A DNA stretch of 64,000 bases, taken from contig JAEUVB010000018.1 of NCBI GenBank assembly GCA_016786845.1, positions 37,215-101,214 of the forward strand, in the 5' to 3' direction. This document shows positions 56,483 to 64,000 of this stretch, in pieces; within the stretch, counting starts at the first letter, position 1, and every line of letters begins with the position of its first letter. The position numbers were made by a program, and so were the translations under genes. The notes under the pieces are model-generated. The model had not been told where the DNA came from. It worked only from the letters and a program-made list of their open reading frames with translations, and did no database searches. The stretch is from Chitinophagaceae bacterium. GTDB taxonomy: Bacteria > Bacteroidota > Bacteroidia > Chitinophagales > Chitinophagaceae.

Positions 56483-59400
56483 ATGAGAAGAATTTTTACC
56501 CTTGTAACCTTTTTATTGCTCCCATATTTAGCCTCCTTCGCACAGATTTCCGGAACTGTATTCCGGGATTATAATGCCGATGGAATCCAGCAAACGGCCG
56601 GGCTCAATATTGAACCGGGAGCTGCAGGCATTATCGTTAATGCTTATGATGCTACCAATACCGTCATTGCCACAACCACTTCGGCTGCCAATGGAACCTA
56701 TTCACTTCCCTATACTGTACCTGTGAGGGTAGAATTTGAAATCCCGGTCGGAACGGTTTGCGCCAATGCCTGGTACGACTTTTCAGGTATAGCCGCCAAT
56801 GGCAATAGCGTTCGATTTATATCCGGTAATATGGCCAATGTCGATTATGCCATACAAAACCCGTCACAATTTGTGTCGAATGCAAACCCGGATGTATTTG
56901 TGGCCCGTTTTAATCGGGGAGACCCTCTGAGTGGAGGCACCTCTGCCACCGCTCTGGCATTTATGGGCCACCCCTACCAAAGTGCAACCTCTGTCGTTTC
57001 TACCTGGCAATTGAATGCTTCTTTTGTCGGTTCCGTTTGGGGGGTAGCCTATAGCAAGCATGCCCACAAAATATTTACCGCTGCATTTCTTAAGCGACAT
57101 TCCGGATTGGGGCCTTTGGGGAGTGGTGGTATCTATATGTTGGAACCAACTGGATCTACCTTTAATGTGACCAACTTCTATGATATGGATGCCAATGGTC
57201 ATCGTACACGGGCAGCATCTACTGCAGTGCCGCATGGATTGGGATCTTCCTATAATGTAAATGGAACCGGGACACAAGCCACATGGCTGGGACCTATAGA
57301 CCCGCTGACAGGATTACCCGAAGGCTTTGGTGTCGTCGGGGTCAATGGTGCCGGTGGTCGGGGTATGTCTAATTTAACAACGGGCCAATGGAATGATCCT
57401 ACCGCCTTCGATCAAGTTTGCAAAGTAGGACTGGGCGATATCGATATCAGCGAAGACGGTAAATTTTTGTTTGTCATGAATCTTTACGACAGAAGTCTTT
57501 ATCGTTTGGAACTAGACAATGTCTTAAATCCTCAGTCCGTGATTGCCGTCACCTCCTACCCTTTGCCTGCGGTACCGGTCAACAATGGCGTACTGCGTGG
57601 CTTTGCAATCGGCATGCACAGAGGTAAAGTGTATGTAGGTGCTGTGAGTACCGGTGAAAATGGTGGTCAGAATGTTTTGAATGGTGCTACTGATATGTAT
57701 GCCTTTGTCTTTGAATTGAACGATCCCAGTGGTACTCCGGTTTTTAATGCGACCCCGGTAGTTACATTTCCCCTGAATTACCAAAAAGGATATTCGATTT
57801 CCGGTGTACCCGGAGCTAATGAATGGCACCCTTGGACTGACAATACGAGTACACTGATCACCATCAGTGAAGAAACCTATCCTTGCCCGGTTTTATCCGA
57901 TATAGGATTTTCAGATCGCGGTGATTTAATTATGGACTTCATGGATCGCTCCGGACATCAATATGCCGGAAACAGCCGAAAAGATTTGACCGGACAGAAT
58001 ATGGTGGGGAGTTATGATATCGGCGGCGATTTAGTGATCGCAGGAATTGATTGCAATACCGGTATTTTCACCTTGGAAAACAATGGAACTTTTACATCGC
58101 TGGGCACCCCATATCCGTCTGCCATGGGCATAGGAAATGGAGAAGGTATCGGAGGCGGTGAATTTTTTGAAGGCGATCATTGGATCGGATTGCACTATGA
58201 AACCAGTGTGGGCTCTTTAGCTGTGTTACCCGGACTGAATGAATTTATCGCTACGGTTATGGATCCGGTAAATGCTTTTTCGAATGGTACCGGACGCTTT
58301 TCTACAACGAACGGCAGTGCTTCCGGACATTGTGATTTGGCTGCTTATAGTGAATTCGGGAAAGCCAATTCCATGGGTGACATAGAGACTACCGGAGATG
58401 CACCCAATACGCAAATTGGTAACCGTATCTGGGCGGATGATGATGCAGACGGGATACAGGATCCGGGCGAAGCCGGCATCAATAATGTAAGTATAGAACT
58501 TTTTGCCGACTTCAATTTAGACAATGTACCCGATGGTGCCGCATTAGCCTCAGTAGCCAGCAACAGCAATGGCGAATGGTATTTTGATGCGACCAATGTA
58601 CCCGATGGCGATCCATTGGCCCCCGGTGCACAACCCGGCCCGGCACCATTCCGAAATTATTTGGCCCGGGTCACTGCGGCCAATTGGTCGGGAAGCCAGG
58701 GCGTGAATCAATTATACGGACATACGATATCTCCCCCTCATGTTGGGGGCGCCGGCCAACCGGACGTACGCGATAACGACGCCATCCTGATCAGCAGTTT
58801 GCCGACCATTGCCATACAAATGGGACAAAGCGGCAAAAATGATCATAGTCAGGATTTCGGATTTATCCCTTGTGTTCCGGTTCCGCTGAATGATGTGATT
58901 CTCGATTGCATCACTACGATGTCGCCGATCGGGCCCACCCCACAAGGAAACGACACGTATCTGTGGGCGCCACCTGCAGGCTTAAGTGCTACCAATGTAG
59001 CTCAGCCGGATGCGTCTCCAAGTTCTACGACCATTTATACCTTAACCATTAACGGAGCATGTCAGCAAACCATGACGGTGTTTGTCGATGTGACCCCTCC
59101 TCCTGCTAATGCCGGACCTTTGAAGGAACTGGATTGCAAAACCACCAGCGTGCAAATAGGCACACCGGGCCAACCCGGATATACCTATCATTGGGAACCT
59201 GCAGATCGTCTGGATGATGCCAATGCCGCTCAACCTATGGCCAGTCCCGTGGTGACCACAACCTATACCCTTACGGTTACCGGCGCCAATGGATGTACCA
59301 GTCAATCGACAACCACAGTGTCATTAAACGAATGTTGTACACGTTTGGTCGTGCCCAATAGTTTCACGCCCAACGGTGATTTAAACAATGATAAGTTTGG

Positions 59401-59617
59401 CATCATTGAAGTTGAAAATGTTCAATCCTTTGTGCTGTCCGTTTATAATCGCTTTGGTGAAAAGGTTTTTGAAACCGACCAAAAGGATTTCAAATGGGAC
59501 GGCATGTATAAAGGGAAAGTCGCTGATGTGGGCACCTATTTCTATATGATCATTTACGATTGTAAAAATGGCGGTGCTAAAAAGATGCTGAAGGGTGATG
59601 TGACTTTACTCAGGTAA
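56483..59617 (+). CDS. Large T9SS type B protein with SdrD-like B domains
   Basis: Start chosen at ATG 56483 (MRRIFTLVTFLLLPYLASFA, a signal peptide), 13 codons inside a longer frame. About 1044 residues. First SdrD/CnaB-like domain ISGTVFRDYNADGIQQ; a beta-propeller-like middle; second SdrD-like domain IGNRIWADDDADGIQDPGEAG near residue 645. Two repeated Ig-like units with TT(I/T)YTLT(I/V) (about 850-950) follow, then the gliding-motility-associated C-terminal domain: LVVPNSFTPNGDLNND, SVYNRFGEKVF, KWDGMYKGK, LKGDVTLLR. Surface adhesin-like cargo of T9SS. Confidence 0.9.
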   Translation: MRRIFTLVTFLLLPYLASFAQISGTVFRDYNADGIQQTAGLNIEPGAAGIIVNAYDATNTVIATTTSAANGTYSLPYTVPVRVEFEIPVGTVCANAWYDFSGIAANGNSVRFISGNMANVDYAIQNPSQFVSNANPDVFVARFNRGDPLSGGTSATALAFMGHPYQSATSVVSTWQLNASFVGSVWGVAYSKHAHKIFTAAFLKRHSGLGPLGSGGIYMLEPTGSTFNVTNFYDMDANGHRTRAASTAVPHGLGSSYNVNGTGTQATWLGPIDPLTGLPEGFGVVGVNGAGGRGMSNLTTGQWNDPTAFDQVCKVGLGDIDISEDGKFLFVMNLYDRSLYRLELDNVLNPQSVIAVTSYPLPAVPVNNGVLRGFAIGMHRGKVYVGAVSTGENGGQNVLNGATDMYAFVFELNDPSGTPVFNATPVVTFPLNYQKGYSISGVPGANEWHPWTDNTSTLITISEETYPCPVLSDIGFSDRGDLIMDFMDRSGHQYAGNSRKDLTGQNMVGSYDIGGDLVIAGIDCNTGIFTLENNGTFTSLGTPYPSAMGIGNGEGIGGGEFFEGDHWIGLHYETSVGSLAVLPGLNEFIATVMDPVNAFSNGTGRFSTTNGSASGHCDLAAYSEFGKANSMGDIETTGDAPNTQIGNRIWADDDADGIQDPGEAGINNVSIELFADFNLDNVPDGAALASVASNSNGEWYFDATNVPDGDPLAPGAQPGPAPFRNYLARVTAANWSGSQGVNQLYGHTISPPHVGGAGQPDVRDNDAILISSLPTIAIQMGQSGKNDHSQDFGFIPCVPVPLNDVILDCITTMSPIGPTPQGNDTYLWAPPAGLSATNVAQPDASPSSTTIYTLTINGACQQTMTVFVDVTPPPANAGPLKELDCKTTSVQIGTPGQPGYTYHWEPADRLDDANAAQPMASPVVTTTYTLTVTGANGCTSQSTTTVSLNECCTRLVVPNSFTPNGDLNNDKFGIIEVENVQSFVLSVYNRFGEKVFETDQKDFKWDGMYKGKVADVGTYFYMIIYDCKNGGAKKMLKGDVTLLR

Positions 59618-59708
59618 TAGTGAATGGATTGGTCAGGCTATTTGCCCAACCCTGTAAAATCATGAATCTATTCAAACAGATCTGATAGCTATGGACTTCA
59701 ACACGGAC

Positions 59709-60920
59709 CTATTTCCCAAAGGCATAATCGTGTAAATACTGATAAGCGGAAGTGAGCTGACCATTTTCACATATGGTGGCTCTTTCGATGACCCCGCTTC
59801 GATTGCCGGCGATGAGATCGGGTAATACATAAGTCTGCAGAAATCCGCCGAAATACTTAGAGGCATCGCGGGGTAATTCATTCGGCAAATTATCGACGGC
59901 CATGACATCCACGGTGTCATGCCCCGGTCGAAAAGGAGTGGTTTTTACGAGCGTCTTACGATCGAATCCATACGTAGGATCAGCAATCGTGGTGGCTCCT
60001 ACATTACAGGGCACCGACCCGTTTTCATCGCAGGTTATATCCGAAATGACTGAAATATTAAAGTCGGGTCTTTGCATATCCTTCAGCTCAAATAATCGAG
60101 GTATTTTTTGATCCCAATAAATTCCGTTCATCAGAATATCCGTGACTTTGGCATATTGAAGGAACAGGCAACAATACTCATAGGCATGTGCGTGAAAATC
60201 CTCGCGGTTATAACTACTGTCATCCATGCGGCCGTAAAGATCCTTGCCTTTCAACTGAACAAAGACCGGGTAATCATATTTTTTCACTAAATAATCTTCC
60301 GGAGAGACCTCTGTAATATCCAGGTAATTCAGAATATCCAATACGCCGGTTGATACGCGTCCCGAACCGGTTACGGCTATTTTGATGGGTGGCACAAAAA
60401 AGGTTTCATAGCTTTCCTTGAGTTCGAGGAAATTTTTCAAGGTATATACCGGAGGAAGGTGAAACATTCCGGTCTTCTTTCCAAAGGTGAGCAATCCATT
60501 ATGGGCACCTACTACACCGGCCCAAAATCCGAAGCCCACGATACGGTGACCGTCATCATGGGTGAGACATTCGTAGTCTATCATGCGAATTTTCTTTTCA
60601 ATGAGGGCCTTCATCAATTTCTGATTGTGGGGCTGAGCTTTTTTCGTATGAGAAAAGAAGAGGTAGGTTTTGCCGGGAATCAGCGTATCGATGAGAGCTT
60701 CTTTGACTCCGAAGATGACCTCACATTCACTCAGGTCCTCCTGCAATCGGATATTCTGTGCAGCATATTCTTCATCGCTAAAACAACGAATAGCTGAAGG
60801 TTGCACCAGAAATTGCAGTCCGGAGTTGGCATCCTCTATTTCGCGGCATTGTTTGGGTGAAAAAGGCACTCGATTGTCCTGAGGTGTTTTCCCCTCTCTT
60901 ACCATTCCGATTCGTATCAT
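59709..60920 (-). CDS. Saccharopine dehydrogenase/alanine dehydrogenase N-domain-like oxidoreductase
   Basis: 403 residues. N-terminal AlaDh/PNT-like domain: RIGMVREGKTPQDNRVPFSP and EVIFGVKEALIDTL; conserved FFSHTKKAQPHNQKLM; Rossmann site IAVTGSGRVSTGVLDIL near residue 180; DISCDENGS-like VISDITCDENGSVPCNVG. This set is typical of saccharopine dehydrogenase (lysine-forming) or LKR-like enzymes and of uncharacterised bacterial relatives. Substrate uncertain. Divergent from hscB with 36 bases between starts. Confidence 0.8.
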   Translation of the reverse strand: MIRIGMVREGKTPQDNRVPFSPKQCREIEDANSGLQFLVQPSAIRCFSDEEYAAQNIRLQEDLSECEVIFGVKEALIDTLIPGKTYLFFSHTKKAQPHNQKLMKALIEKKIRMIDYECLTHDDGHRIVGFGFWAGVVGAHNGLLTFGKKTGMFHLPPVYTLKNFLELKESYETFFVPPIKIAVTGSGRVSTGVLDILNYLDITEVSPEDYLVKKYDYPVFVQLKGKDLYGRMDDSSYNREDFHAHAYEYCCLFLQYAKVTDILMNGIYWDQKIPRLFELKDMQRPDFNISVISDITCDENGSVPCNVGATTIADPTYGFDRKTLVKTTPFRPGHDTVDVMAVDNLPNELPRDASKYFGGFLQTYVLPDLIAGNRSGVIERATICENGQLTSAYQYLHDYAFGK

Positions 60921-60956
60921 TGCATAAAATTTCGCGACAAAGATAAGCGCAAGCCC

Positions 60957-61463
60957 ATGGATTATTTTGAACTATTTCAGCTGCCGGTGTCCCTGAAAGT
61001 GGATAAAAAACAAGTTGAGAAAAAATATTATCAGTTGTGCCGGGAATTCCATCCGGACCATATTCCACAGGAAGACAGCGCCAAAATAGAACTCGCGTTG
61101 TCTGAAACGGCACGTATACATGCAGCACGTACGGTATTGGAAGATGCGAATAAAAGATTGGAATATCTCCTGAAAGAAAAGGGGCATATATTACCGGATG
61201 AAAAATATTCACTTCCCCCTGCTTTTCTGGCCGAGATGATGGATTTGAATGAACAATTAATGGAATTGGAATTTGAACCGAATGAAGACGTTTCAAAAGA
61301 AGTCAAACAAGCCCTGACTGCACTGGAACAACATCTGTCGGAGGAAGTGAAACCCTATTTTGAGATGGACACTTTCGTTGCTACTGACAATGAATGGGAA
61401 ATGCTGAAAGCGTATTATTACAAGCGTAAGTATTTGCAACGGGTGGCGGAGAAATTGGTGTAG
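60957..61463 (+). CDS. hscB: Fe-S assembly J-protein HscB
   Basis: 168 residues. J-domain with HPD in CREFHPDHIPQED (loop near residues 31-40); C-terminal HscB domain LNEQLMELEFEPNEDVSKEV, then helices to the end (KLRYLQR-like KRKYLQRVAEKLV). Length and spacing match HscB. It brings the IscU-type scaffold to HscA and stimulates its ATPase. Its partner gene hscA is at 34077, not adjacent. Confidence 0.92.
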   Translation: MDYFELFQLPVSLKVDKKQVEKKYYQLCREFHPDHIPQEDSAKIELALSETARIHAARTVLEDANKRLEYLLKEKGHILPDEKYSLPPAFLAEMMDLNEQLMELEFEPNEDVSKEVKQALTALEQHLSEEVKPYFEMDTFVATDNEWEMLKAYYYKRKYLQRVAEKLV

Positions 61464-61502
61464 GTTGAAAGGATCCTGGAATGCGGGTTTTGTTTCCGGT
61501 GT

Positions 61503-61546
61503 TTGTCTGAATCAGAATTTACTGAATTTTAGAATTTTCAGAATTC
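61503..61546 (-). repeat. Dispersed CTGAAAATTCTAAAATTC element, inverted copy
   Basis: Reverse complement of the element at 39561-39602 and of the four copies in 4006-4510. The rest of the gap to 61665 shows nothing else. Confidence 0.9.
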
Positions 61547-61665
61547 GAAATGCTTAGGTTTGAAAGTGATTAAGACTCCGTATATATATTAACCTATAAG
61601 AATGCTTTCGAAAAATCGTCAAGAATATCTATTCAGGATGAAATACTCTTGTTGAAATAAATGAA

Positions 61666-62115
61666 TCAGAGCTTAAAAACAATTTGTACGTGCTCCGCCC
61701 ATTTTTCTTTGAAAGTCTCCCGTTTGTCCCATTTCCATCGCATGAGGCGCACGATTCTTTCAGCCTCCTTATCAAACAAAGGTGAAGATGAATACAAAAC
61801 CAAAACATTTGTGGGAATACCATTGCTATCTATCGGACAATAAAGGTTTACATAACCCTCCAGTTTTCTTTTCCTGGCTTCCTCAGGATAAACCAGATTA
61901 TCTTTTATAAAATCCTTCATGTTACCCACAAAAACCGGACTTATTCTATCCATCAAAACTTCATTAGACGCGGGCGTATCATAATAAATGGTGTCTTTAC
62001 CCTCTATTCTGTACGACAATTTCTGAACAGAATCATATGACATCTTTCGGCCTTGCGAAAAGACCGAAAAGAAAATCGAATTAAAAAACAAAAACAGAAT
62101 AGCCAATTTCATCAT
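61666..62115 (-). CDS. Secreted TonB C-terminal-domain protein
   Basis: 149 residues. Signal peptide (LAILFLFFNSIFFSVFSQ). TonB-C-like part from about residue 70: FIKDNLVYPEEARKRKLEGYVNLYCPIDSNGIPTNVLVLYSSSPLFDKEAERIVRLM, matching the YP..A...gieG.V.v.f.vd..G.i..v.v..s....d.eA.r.v pattern. It lacks a TonB transmembrane anchor and proline arm, so it is a small periplasmic TonB-C protein of unknown role rather than a full energy transducer. Confidence 0.85.
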   Translation of the reverse strand: MMKLAILFLFFNSIFFSVFSQGRKMSYDSVQKLSYRIEGKDTIYYDTPASNEVLMDRISPVFVGNMKDFIKDNLVYPEEARKRKLEGYVNLYCPIDSNGIPTNVLVLYSSSPLFDKEAERIVRLMRWKWDKRETFKEKWAEHVQIVFKL

Positions 62116-62210
62116 TCAAAATTTTAATTGAAATTACGAATTAAGTTCATACAATCGGTCAATATAATTGAGACTCCACAGATGTGTTCAATACGGAAAA
62201 CTTGAAATTC

Positions 62211-62255
62211 GGTCTCCGTTGTGCCTCCCGCCTCGGGGACACTGCGACTTATGTT
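62211..62255 (+). repeat. Dispersed repeat with core CTCCCGCCTCGG, copy 3
   Basis: Matches 8154-8190 and 38820-38856. The neighbouring GAGCACCCTGCGG (62320-62332) also occurs near copy 2 (38675-38689). The element lies where the left cassette end is broken. Confidence 0.75.
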
Positions 62256-62360
62256 ACCACTCACCAACCCTTACGTATGATATGCGTCTTTTACTTTTCC
62301 GGAGCGGTGACTCGCTCTGGAGCACCCTGCGGTTTATGAAAAATATTCCCTTTCAATCTC

Positions 62361-62393
62361 CATAACCTTTCCCGCCATTGTAAATCGTTAGCA
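62361..62393 (-). other. Truncated attC-like end (site C)
   Basis: Just past the stop of the 62402 gene the plus strand reads GTTAGCA (62387-62393), 6 of 7 bases like GTTAGGA, which would complement this gene's own start box TCCTAAC/GTTAGGA at 63062-63068. The other arm of the palindrome (partner of CCCGCCATTGTAAATC) is not found to the left. Confidence 0.4.
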
Positions 62394-62401
62394 AACGTTT
62401 T

Positions 62402-63052
62402 TCAACGTTCCCAGTCCGCACAGTCAACACTTGTCAGCTTATCTCCCTCGAAAGAAAAAGTTGTAATTTTACTTACTAAAGTGTCTTTATAGTTAATTTT
62501 ATCCTTTGCAAATTCCAGGCAAATATCCATCCATGAGGTTGTAATTGTTATTAATCTATTTGTCGATTTTACTGAATGATGCAAATTCCTGAATTCCTTA
62601 TTACAATCAAAACTGGTATACATTTTAAGAAACAGGCCAGAAATGAATCTACATAGGTTTTCTTTATTCTTAATTTTCTTGCCGTAAAACAGGTTTAGGA
62701 AATTCGACGAACTCTCAGCATAGTCGTTTGGTAAAAGTAGTCGAATGTCATTGCTGTCAATAGTAGATATTGCCACAACTGTCTTTATTTTCCCGCTGTT
62801 ATACTCATAATGGAACCCATTATAAATAGTTAAGAAATAAAAGGTAAATTCAGGAATTGATTTCTCAATGATACTGTCAATAATCGGTGTAATTTCTGCA
62901 ATTTTCATAGAGACGTCTCTGTCTGTTGATGTATCAGAGAGAAGTTGTGCATAAGCCCGTATCACCTTTGCTTTGGGAAATTGGTCTTTGGATTTCCAAG
63001 AAGCTAAAAGCAGTCCAGCACTTACTATCATTAAAAGAAATCGGTTGTTCAT
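62402..63052 (-). CDS. Hypothetical protein, probable integron cassette gene 1
   Basis: 216 residues. N-terminal hydrophobic helix MNNRFLLMIVSAGLLLASWK (export signal or anchor), then a mostly helical/beta soluble part with IAEITPIIDSIIEKSIPEF and FAKDKINYKDTLV. No family recognised. More AT-rich than the 50-61 kb genes. AGGA of the recombination box GTTAGGA (minus strand, 63068-63062) lies about ten bases before the ATG and may act as its ribosome site. It is flanked upstream by a complete attC-like palindrome and downstream by a truncated one. Confidence 0.65.
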   Translation of the reverse strand: MNNRFLLMIVSAGLLLASWKSKDQFPKAKVIRAYAQLLSDTSTDRDVSMKIAEITPIIDSIIEKSIPEFTFYFLTIYNGFHYEYNSGKIKTVVAISTIDSNDIRLLLPNDYAESSSNFLNLFYGKKIKNKENLCRFISGLFLKMYTSFDCNKEFRNLHHSVKSTNRLITITTSWMDICLEFAKDKINYKDTLVSKITTFSFEGDKLTSVDCADWER

Positions 63053-63061
63053 AAAAATGTT

Positions 63062-63197
63062 TCCTAACGGTTTTGCGCTTTGCGTTCGGTGTGGAATAGA
63101 AAGAACAAATGTAGAACCTTTAATCGAAAGCTAAAAGAAAGTACAAATGTTCAGCCTTGTACAAATGCCACACTGACGCAAAACGCATGTTGTGTGC
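63062..63197 (-). other. attC-like recombination site (site B)
   Basis: Minus strand: GCACACAAC (63197-63189), GCGTTTTGCG, ...CAGTGTGG, about 70 bases, CCACACCG..CGCAAAACCG, ending CGTTAGGA (63069-63062). The two arms are an imperfect inverted repeat with a bulge. Outer boxes approximate RYYYAAC and GTTRRRY with mismatches. Length about 136 bases, within the attC range. It starts a few bases after the stop of the gene at 63203. Confidence 0.65.
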
Positions 63198-63202
63198 AGG
63201 TT

Positions 63203-63757
63203 TTACTTGTTTAGTTCCTTCATTGGTGGTGGCATCTCGTCAAATATTGAAAAATCATACTTCAATGATTTAACATAACTGTCTCTTTTAATTATTTCTG
63301 CTTTTGTTCTATATGTGATATTCTTTATTTTATAGCTAGCGCTTTCTGTTCCTGGTTTAAGTCCTTCAAATTCTATTAAAATTTGGTACAGATAAGTAAT
63401 CTTTTTTGTTTTCAAATTATATGTATAAACTGTCTTCTCTATCCACACTTTATTTTTTTCATATTTGAGGTTTTCCTTTTCATTAAAAAAACACTTATTT
63501 TCCAAAAAATCTTGGGACACATTCTTTTTAAACTCTTCTGTTAATTTTATCAAATCTACTTCGTTAGGGATTTCATACTTTGGTATTGTCCATTTATCAA
63601 TATCATAAAAATATTGAAATATACTACTAGAAAAATGTCCATATAAGTACATATTTGGTCTTGCATTTGTAATGTCTATTACACCTTTCACTGTCTGTCC
63701 AAAAGTCGTTACAGCACTTAAAAGAGTAATTACAACCACTATTTTTATTTTCTTCAT
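63203..63757 (-). CDS. Secreted hypothetical protein, probable integron cassette gene 2
   Basis: 184 residues. Signal peptide MKKIKIVVVITLLSAVTTFGQ. The mature part (KGVIDITNARPNMYLYGHFS, WTIPKYEIPNEVDLIKL, YLYQILIEFEGLKPGTESAS) is not recognised. AT-rich. It is the only gene between two attC-like palindromes; its unit runs from about 63793 down to 63189, about 600 bases, the usual size of a one-gene cassette. Confidence 0.7.
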   Translation of the reverse strand: MKKIKIVVVITLLSAVTTFGQTVKGVIDITNARPNMYLYGHFSSSIFQYFYDIDKWTIPKYEIPNEVDLIKLTEEFKKNVSQDFLENKCFFNEKENLKYEKNKVWIEKTVYTYNLKTKKITYLYQILIEFEGLKPGTESASYKIKNITYRTKAEIIKRDSYVKSLKYDFSIFDEMPPPMKELNK

Positions 63758-63784
63758 TTCAATTTAATTTTCGTTTTGGAACTT

Positions 63785-63919
63785 GCACACAACGTTCCGA
63801 CGGCTTCTGCAGTAGCTGACTTAAGAACCGAAAAACATCAGGCTACAACAAATCTAATGAATAATTCTGATTTCGCGGCGACCAAGTGACAGCTATTGCA
63901 GTAAGCCGTATGTTATCGG
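63785..63919 (-). other. attC-like recombination site (site A)
   Basis: Minus strand: CCGATAAC (63919-63912), ACGGCTTACTGCAATAGCTG, about 67 bases, CAGCTACTGCAGAAGCCGT, then CGGAACGTTGTGTGC (63799-63785). The arms pair almost fully with one bulged and one mismatched base. The end box GTTGTGTGC (63793-63785) is exactly complementary to GCACACAAC at the far end of the same unit (site B). Confidence 0.7.
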
Positions 63920-64000
63920 TAGCCCACATCATCAATTCACATAGCGCAACACCTCGCACGCATAGTTGCAGCCCCTGTGCTGACAGCAAAATCTTCAATC
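63920..64000. other. Window end, probable 3' part of a further cassette
   Basis: Eighty bases beyond site A. No frame is long enough to call; a short minus-strand tail ending in TGA at about 63935 could be the end of a gene lying outside the window. Confidence 0.3.

Noticed and set aside
61666..62115. Full TonB energy transducer
   Set aside because: It has a cleavable signal instead of a membrane anchor and lacks the proline-rich periplasmic arm.

Overview
The window comes from a member of the Bacteroidota, most likely of the Chitinophagia/Sphingobacteriia type. The evidence is five large secreted proteins with type IX secretion (T9SS) C-terminal sorting domains (two of the gliding-motility-associated 'FTPNGD' type), many lipoproteins with Cys lipoboxes, families typical of the phylum (DUF2279, DUF4153, M2 peptidyl-dipeptidase, short-chain threonine dehydrogenase), weak Shine-Dalgarno sequences, and intergenic repeats full of TTTAATG and GAATTTT words. 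No phage, transposase, rRNA or convincing tRNA gene is visible.

Layout. 1-3.5 kb: a truncated secreted alpha/beta hydrolase, then two tandem lipoprotein paralogues that share a nearly identical upstream block. 3.6-4.8 kb: a gene-free repeat region. 4.8-7.4 kb: an operon of acyl carrier protein, ketosynthase and a catalytically dead ketosynthase-like partner (chain-length-factor type). 7.4-10.7 kb: one T9SS cargo gene between two repeat-rich gaps, one holding a 21-bp tandem array. 10.7-14.1 kb: a fused B12-dependent acyl-CoA mutase (icmF). 14.2-20.5 kb: NTF2-like protein, L,D-transpeptidase translationally coupled to a 1418-residue T9SS beta-propeller protein, and rluF. 20.5-23.2 kb: DUF1905 protein, GH18 chitinase, DUF2279 protein. 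23.3-26.9 kb: DUF4153 protein plus an ABC exporter. 27-29.8 kb: diheme peroxidase, TlpA-like thioredoxin and a DegT-fold enzyme in which the PLP lysine is replaced by His. 29.85-30.02 kb: a candidate structured non-coding RNA. 30-37.7 kb: SprB-type adhesin, M2 peptidase, hscA, and P5C dehydrogenase. 38-39.7 kb: a small YwqK-like protein and a kilobase of repeats with a second 21-bp array. 39.7-49.1 kb: T9SS protein, katG, extradiol dioxygenase, unknown pair, threonine dehydrogenase, YkgJ-like protein, secG and a TPR-like protein. 49.2-61.5 kb: conserved housekeeping genes (SpmA/B-like, xerD, nnr, LMW-PTP, uvrA, saccharopine-dehydrogenase-like, hscB) and a large T9SS type B protein. 61.6-64 kb: TonB-C protein, then two AT-rich small genes that look like integron gene cassettes.

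Functional threads. Cell surface and secretion: T9SS cargo, secG, L,D-transpeptidase, chitinase, lipoproteins. Redox and stress: katG, diheme peroxidase, TlpA-like protein. Fe-S assembly: hscA and hscB, about 25 kb apart. Amino-acid and acyl-CoA catabolism: P5C dehydrogenase, threonine dehydrogenase, IcmF. Repair and maintenance: uvrA, xerD, nnr.

The most unusual points are (1) two attC-like imperfect palindromes bounding a one-gene unit whose end boxes are perfectly complementary, as expected for an integron cassette, (2) a multi-hairpin RNA candidate with a possible promoter and a terminator, (3) the His-for-Lys DegT enzyme, (4) two arrays with a strict 21-bp period, and (5) the isolated ACP/KS/CLF operon. 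All assignments are by reading; no database search was run.
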